A stretch of 16,898 nucleotides of DNA from Phoronis ovalis (lineage: Eukaryota > Phoronida > Phoronidae), in the NCBI GenBank assembly GCA_028565635.1, contig JAOXYB010112380.1, positions 3,742 to 20,639 on the forward strand. Reading direction: 5' to 3'. Position numbers and translations under genes: made by a program. Below are positions 1 to 16,898 of the stretch, piece after piece; position 1 is the stretch's first letter, and the number at the start of each line of letters is the position of its first letter. Under the pieces are notes generated by a model. The model was not told the DNA's origin. It saw only the letters and a list, made by a program, of their open reading frames with translations, and made no database searches.

Positions 1-509
1 AGTCAGAGCTAAATAATACATGAGTCATCATTCACAGTTACTGTGTTGATGTGTACGCTATGGTGATCCTGAGCTATGGTCCAGTTGTCGCTTTGTAAAA
101 ACTAATCTACACCTCCAGAACAGGCTGTCGTGTTGTAAGTCGACAACACATCATTTTTACTAAATTAGCATGTTGTCAAGATGTCGACTTGCTTTACAAC
201 CTGAAAATTCGAGTATAGCTCAGGGTCACCATAGTATGCATAGGAAAAATCTACACTCTGAACGTTTAATTTTATCAATTTACATAATTTACATATCTGT
301 ATAGATGAATACGGATTGCACATAATTATTCTTTAAATTTTATTTGATGTTTACAGTATTTCCATGAATTTATCTTAAAATTTTTGCCAATTAATTAACC
401 TTGTGACCTTACGTGCTTTTGGTGACAGCACAAAAAAAACATGCTGGAGAGCTGTTGAATAACCTTTTGAAACAGATTATTCATTATTTTATTTTTTTTT
501 AATTCTTAC
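1..509 (-). other. Intron (partial) downstream of exon 22
   Basis: No coding signal seen. It begins on the minus strand with the donor GTAAGAA at 509. It holds the inverted repeat at 58-234 and AT-rich filler with a long T run near 486-500. Its acceptor lies beyond the window. Confidence 0.85.
58..234. repeat. Inverted (foldback) repeat, possible MITE-like element
   Basis: The arm at 58-77 (CTATGGTGATCCTGAGCTAT) pairs with the arm at 215-234 in reverse complement at 19 of 20 positions, with weaker similarity a few bases further out. The 137-bp centre contains a second perfect hairpin: 130-136 (GTGTTGT) pairs with 143-149 around a six-base loop. It also has two GTCGAC palindromes (139-144, 183-188) and several TGTTGT/ACAAC words. 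There is no coding capacity. I did not see a clear target-site duplication, so calling it a transposon remnant is inference. Confidence 0.6.
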
Positions 510-11734
<11,225 letters not shown>

Positions 11735-12417
11735 CTAAAATTAATTTCAGACAAATAATGCAAAATGATAAACATTCATAACTTACATGAACAATATATC
11801 TAAACTGATGGCTATGAAAAATTAGAGTGACAATGTAGATATTTTAGTAATTTTTTTCTAACATTTATTTATTTACTATTTATAGTCAGAACAAGACTTG
11901 ATGGTAAAAAAGAGATGTGGCCATTGACTGCTTAAACCTTAAAGAATGTTCAATGGCATTGTCTTATTTATCTGTACACATATCGCAATTAGAAATTCCA
12001 ATAAGAGTGAAGTTGGTTCACATGCTAGAAATTTCAATTTTCTCATACACTCTATTCAGCTGGGTGTTCAATGGAATATACATAATGTATTACACAATTA
12101 TACTCATTTTGAAATCTGTTATCATTTTGTTAATTACATTATCATTTCTGAAATACATTTCAATTATTAGCACTTAACTAAAAGCTTTATGTTTTGCAAG
12201 TGTTACATAACAACCTGCATTAGTTCTACAAAATCAATATGCAATCATACAAGATTTACCAAAGTAATTATACTAACAAGAAGTATATGCTTGATACAAG
12301 TACCAATATAAATTAGACAACAGATTCATCAAAAGCAGATAGCATTATTAATTGTGTTCTTCAATATTCAATATTTGTTATATCGTTTATTGACATATTC
12401 GTACTTGCAAGTGCCAG

Positions 12418-12534
12418 CTATTTCTCCCCAAAATATTTCAATCCATGATTTACACAATGGTAATTTATTTTTACATGCTGTTTAATCAGCTCCACCATGT
12501 TATTTTGTGTGTATTTACTAGCAGCATAATTGAA
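12418..12534 (-). other. Possible terminal exon of an unidentified gene
   Basis: On the minus strand an acceptor-like sequence (TTTTCTAAAAACAG) is followed by 38 open codons and a TAG stop at 12420-12418. An AATAAA polyadenylation signal lies 26 bases past the stop (12391-12386). The peptide (FNYAASKYTQNNMVELIKQH, then 18 more residues ending KYFGEK) has no family I recognise. Its phase does not let it feed the dynein exon at 11734 by reading through. In AT-rich DNA such a combination can arise by chance. Confidence 0.18.
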
Positions 12535-13396
12535 CTGTTTTTAGAAAATTTAATCAATAAAAGTATGGTTTTTAAATAAAATTAGGTGTTTCAGTTATTC
12601 AAACAAAACAGTAGGATAACAATTTGTTGGTAGGAAAATTGTCCAAATAATCTAGGTAAATAGCTAATAAAACACATACATAAGCTCAATGCAATAATTT
12701 CATAGCCCCTATACATGAGGGTACAATAGAAGTATAAACATAAACTTAAGCATTATACCTCTAAAGACCAAAAGACAATCAAAATATCAAAATTTACACC
12801 AATTTAATAAGATGAAAATTGCAAAGATTTAAAGTGCTGCATCAATCAAATATTTCAAATAAATATGAATATTTTTTCTTTTAAATTTCTAAATATATAT
12901 GAATGAGATTATCAAAAACACTATTTATATGTATAGGTATCATAATCTAACTCAAAACATGTTTGCACAAGCACATGAAGATGAAAATATGCAAAAGCCA
13001 TTATATAGTGTCTTCTGTAGTTGCAGTCGTTTTTACTAGTCTTTTTTTGCATATACTGGACAGAAACAACACTATCTCACTTTCATAAATTCTACTAAGC
13101 ATCTATTCCCCTGCTCTCTATTCAGTTGGAAAGAACACAAAGTAGATACATATGTTAGTGAATTTTTCAGTCACCATTCTACTAACATTAACAGTATCTT
13201 TATAATTAAATTATTCAGCAATTTAGCCTGTGATTTTTTCAGATTTTCAGATATTTTGTTCTAATTAACCTCATGAGTGTTTAGATACTGCATTGCCAAT
13301 TAGATATCAAATATTAAAATCAATGAAAGTAACTGATTATTGATCAGGAGAGTTAATTAACACTTTCGTAATAGTAATTATTGGCACTAGACTTAC

Positions 13397-13433
13397 TACT
13401 GTACCAGGTAATGAGTACACCAAAACCAATAAC
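13397..13433 (-). other. Candidate small upstream exon (unproven)
   Basis: On the minus strand it has a good acceptor (ATTCTTGTTGCAG) and a full-consensus donor (GTAAGT), 37 bases apart. One frame ends with a single base, as the dynein exon at 11734 requires, and would read VIGFGVLITWYS then Ser. A hydrophobic segment would be odd at a dynein N-terminus, which lowers my belief. Confidence 0.12.
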
Positions 13434-14708
13434 CTGCAACAAGAATGCTAAATATATGTAGCACATTAAACAATTCCTCAAACCTGCTACAAATGCCTTG
13501 GAAAAAGTGTTTAAAGTTTGTCTAATTATACATACATATGTAGTTGAAGCAGCTGCAAAAGAGCACTGTCAAAACAAATAAAATACTGGGTAAAATACAT
13601 GAATATTTCTCAAAGCTTTTAGCAAGGTATCAATAGGAATGTGCACAGGATACCTTTACAATGAAAAAAGTGGAGAAATTGAGAAATCCATTAAATAATT
13701 TATATCAGAACCACTTCAGCTCTAAACAGAAATCGTATACCTTTTACTTTGTATTTCACATACATCAAAACATAAAAAACTATTGATCTCCACTTGCCAC
13801 ACAAATAATTACAGAATAGGATATCACAAAGGTGGTCATTAACCGAAAGGAAGCAATGTTTTCCAAGTACTCTACCTCATAGCATTTAAGCAAACTGATC
13901 TAGTGTAGTGTGAAATCCTATGGAAGAGTTAGTTGTTTTTCTATTGTATGCTGTCCATCATACCGCACATAGAAATACAATAGGTTTACACACTTTAAAT
14001 CGATTAGAAACTTTTCAAAAGACTTGTTGTATTTTTACATTATTTATTTCTAAAATATAAAGTGCCAGATACCACACAAGCTTTGGAATTAATATCCAGC
14101 ACCCATTTTCATGTGTACGAAGGATATTTTGGATACTGTGGGTTTCAAAAGGTTCCGCAATTGAGATTGGTCATATTTTTGCCACAGTTTTTTATGTTAG
14201 CAAAGTAACAAATCCTAGTTGCATCAAGAGCTGGATTTGTAAACAAATCATGTATAAGCATTGCTTATAGTTTTGAGAATAAGAATATATAATCATAGGA
14301 CTGACCCAACTTTCACAAAAGTCACCGTTTCAAGGTAAAACATAGAAAAAGATTTTCAACTATGTGTGAATCAATCCCTGCAGATACACTTGCACATTGT
14401 TATCAACTCCGTACATGTCAAAAGATATCATGAAAGATTACACAATCTATATATATAATGTAAGAATGTCTAATAATTTTCTTGTCACTTATTCGTTTAA
14501 TTCTATTTATTATTAAATTCCTGTCGATTACATTTATTCCTTAAGAAATTTCAGGTAACATTCACATGAGAACATGCACTGGCCCTAGTACAAAAGATAA
14601 TGGTCCAATATGCCCAGCATAATCGCATTTAATTATTTGCCTGTCAAACATCATGCAACTGTCTACATATATTATGTATTTAAAACAGTATCATGAAATA
14701 TCATAAAG

Positions 14709-14753
14709 ACACATACACACACACATACTCACACACACACTCACACACACACA
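14709..14753. repeat. CA/TG microsatellite, interrupted
   Basis: A run of ACAC dinucleotides of about 45 bp, interrupted by T substitutions (ACATAC, ACTCAC). It is a simple sequence repeat in the non-coding 5' region. Confidence 0.95.
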
Positions 14754-15804
14754 TTTTTTAAATTAAAAAACAAGTAATAAAAATTGAAATGCGATAACTA
14801 TATTCTTCCCTGTAGATCCAAATATATGATAGAAATAATAAAGCCCTAGTTTATAAAATATTTTTTATAAGAGATCCAGAGATATCATAATATTTCAGAT
14901 AAAACTCATGGGATTAAACAATTCAGTTACACTTTCAATACAGGTAGACTCGACATTCAAACCACCTGCTACTTCAAGCATACTTTTATAATTCAGTATG
15001 CAGTGATATTTGTTTAAGACGATGAAATTAATATAATATTGGAAAATTAACACAGAGTAATTTATTGCAGACAGGAAATCAATTGAAATCCACCTTTTCA
15101 CAAAAAAATCTGTCTATTTAAAAAAAATACAATCCTAATTTCAGCGGAAAGCAAAGTAGACACCTTTTAAAAACATTTTGAGGACTAAATTATGCCCAAT
15201 ATGTAAGAGGATTATAGATTCAAATTCTATAAAAAATATATTTCCATCTTTTGAAATGCTGTAAGAGTTCCAATACTCAAGATTAAAATAGTGTACTCTT
15301 TAATAGTTTACATAAGGCAGGTTGCCTTCTAGATGTGACAGTAGCTGTAAGGAATATTTAATTCTTTATATTATAATAATTCGGATTAAAAGGCAATCCA
15401 CTGGCAAAACAGCTTTCAGTACCTGTAGATTTTTAAAACCCTCTTAAGCTGACTACGTAAATAATTTTTTTAATGCAACAGTTGTTTGTGCACAATTTCA
15501 AGTTAGGAGATACACATTTTTTCTGTTGGTTTCACGTGTGTTGCCATGTTTTTTACTTTATGCCATCTTTAACAAATTAGAAAAATTAATTATTGTACAT
15601 ATAAATATTTGGTATAATTTATGTACAGTTTAATGTTTCATTCACAAATTATATTTCATTATGATCTGAGATTCTGGCAGCCTTACAAATTATCTGTATT
15701 TATAAAAATAAAGCAGTTATTAAGTTTACTAAGCCTCTAGTAACTAATACATTGCAGCCAAGAAGACATCAATCATGATTTACAAGCAAATGCCAAATCT
15801 GTAC

Positions 15805-15836
15805 CTTCATAAGTGTGATAATCTTTTATGATTATA
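15805..15836 (-). other. Candidate small upstream exon (unproven)
   Basis: On the minus strand a good acceptor (TTATCTCCCATCAG) and a good donor (AAG followed by GTACAG) lie 32 bases apart. Only one frame is open. It ends in the phase required by the exon at 11734 and would read IIIKDYHTYE, then Gly, before YIHPIIERLE. The hydrophilic end is more dynein-like than the 13397-13433 candidate. An ATG-bearing exon further upstream would still be needed. Confidence 0.15.
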
Positions 15837-16898
15837 CTGATGGGAGATAAACCTTCATTAAATATTGATTTTGGCAGATAACAGTTTGTTATCCAAGTCC
15901 TTATCAAATTACAAGGTCTTCATCATGCTGACAACATCATATCATATGGTTTATACCAAATAAGACCACACTTTCACCAAAAAATTCTAAAGCACACACA
16001 CACATCAAAAGACTAACCCAAAACTTAGATACCACAAGTAATATTAAATGGGTTTTAAAAGGACTATGCAGTGCAAAAGAACAATAGAACACAAATTTAT
16101 AACCAGTTCTCCATCTTTCCTAATAGTTATTAGACATACCAACAAATTTGTTAAATTTTATTAAAGTTTGACAAGAAATGCTATCCAAAACAAGTAACAA
16201 TCTTGAATCTTTCCCACCTGTACTAAATTAGGGACTAACACAACCATTTTTAAAATAAGTAATTATCATTTGCTCCAAAATAAACCAAATCATTAGAGGC
16301 ATGGTTTTCTGTCACACATTCTATACCTTGAAAGCTATAGCTGTCATTTTTTAATATCATAAACTCAGTTATACCCTGCAAATTTCATTATTTACTAAAT
16401 ACATTTGTAGAACAAATATTTACAAAAAGATATTATTAGAGAATTTATCAAAACTGGATACATACAGGTGCAAATAAGTATATGTTTATAATGGAACATA
16501 TGCTAGAACAACAACTGATCCATAAACTAGTATAATACCATCCAAACATTACTAACATGTACATTGTCAAGTTTACTTATGCAAACAACCACTTGTTAAA
16601 GAAATATAAATTTAGATGGCAGGTATTGTGGATTAGCTAGATATGGAAATGTACTCAGTATGTACAGGCATAAATTCAATTGGTAATTATTAATTACAGG
16701 TAAACAATATGACCAGCTATAGATATGCCACTGCACTAATATATAACACATATACTGGTATTTCAAATTTAAGTGTACCAGTATTTTTTATATAAAGAAA
16801 GCGAACCGCAACAAAAGAATGTACGGTAATTCTTCTCAATTCGTACACCTCCATTATTCGTACACACCCCCTTTTTCAGATTTTATAATTTCTGAAAT

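Larger units (their letters stand above)
11735..16898 (-). other. 5' region or long first intron: no confident gene
   Basis: More than 5 kb, strongly AT-rich, upstream of the first resolved dynein exon on the same strand. The promoter and start-codon exon should lie here or further right. Many short open segments with a plausible splice donor and the required phase occur (for example 12680-12716, 13081-13102 and 13741-13765, each starting with ATG), so none can be preferred from sequence alone. The region also holds the CA microsatellite (14709-14753), a shorter CA run near 15991-16003 and the open frame at 12418-12534. No TATA box or RFX-type X-box could be argued convincingly. Confidence 0.6.

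Noticed and set aside
11917-12177. Two overlapping plus-strand open frames with hydrophobic stretches
   Set aside because: The AT-rich sequence gives Ile/Leu/Phe-rich peptides in several frames. No recognised family and no splice or start context.
14895-15101. 68-codon minus-strand open frame
   Set aside because: No family resemblance, no splice sites in a fitting phase and no nearby exon of the dynein gene. Treated as chance.
15533-15550. CACGTG next to a GTTGCCATG half of an RFX-type X-box, upstream of a cilia gene
   Set aside because: The second half of the X-box is missing, and distance to a start site is unknown because the first exon is unplaced. A half-site is too weak to call a regulatory element.

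Overview
The window is eukaryotic nuclear DNA. It is AT-rich and carries one long gene on the minus strand, split into many exons with GT-AG introns. The product is recognisable as an axonemal dynein heavy chain, so the organism builds motile cilia or flagella. Exons of about 90 to 255 bp, introns of about 110 to 700 bp and a low-GC background fit a metazoan, probably an invertebrate. I cannot name the species or phylum from the sequence.

Layout, read in the direction of transcription (right to left). Positions 16898 to 11735 are non-coding or unresolved. They should hold the promoter and the first exon or exons, or one long first intron. A CA microsatellite lies there, and one small open frame with a splice acceptor and a polyadenylation signal deserves a check. 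From 11734 to 510 I assembled 22 consecutive exons by hand from splice sites and reading phase. All 21 junctions are phase-consistent and no stop codon occurs. They total 3651 bp, which is 1216 complete codons plus partial codons at both ends. Residue numbers in the entries count from the first complete codon (Tyr) of the exon at 11561-11734. The true start Met lies upstream and was not fixed. Positions 1 to 509 belong to the next intron and contain a 20-bp inverted repeat that looks like a foldback element.

The protein part begins with a Ser/Pro/Arg-rich, probably disordered N-terminus (about residues 1-115). A short tail follows (about 116-700) with no obvious outer-arm-type DHC_N1 region. 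The linker region (DHC_N2) starts near residue 730 and reaches the left edge, with [35 protein letters not shown] and ALIVIDVH motifs. The AAA+ motor ring, the microtubule-binding stalk and the C-terminal domain lie beyond the left edge. The short tail and linker sequence place the gene in the single-headed inner-arm group (DNAH3/7/12). DNAH3 looks nearest to me, but that assignment is from memory of the family and is not certain.

I found no RNA gene, CRISPR array, operon or complete mobile element, and no convincing second complete gene. The window looks like the 5' third of an ordinary cilia gene. The points most worth checking are the unplaced start, the foldback repeat, a GC-richer island in one intron and a possible terminal exon at 12418-12534.
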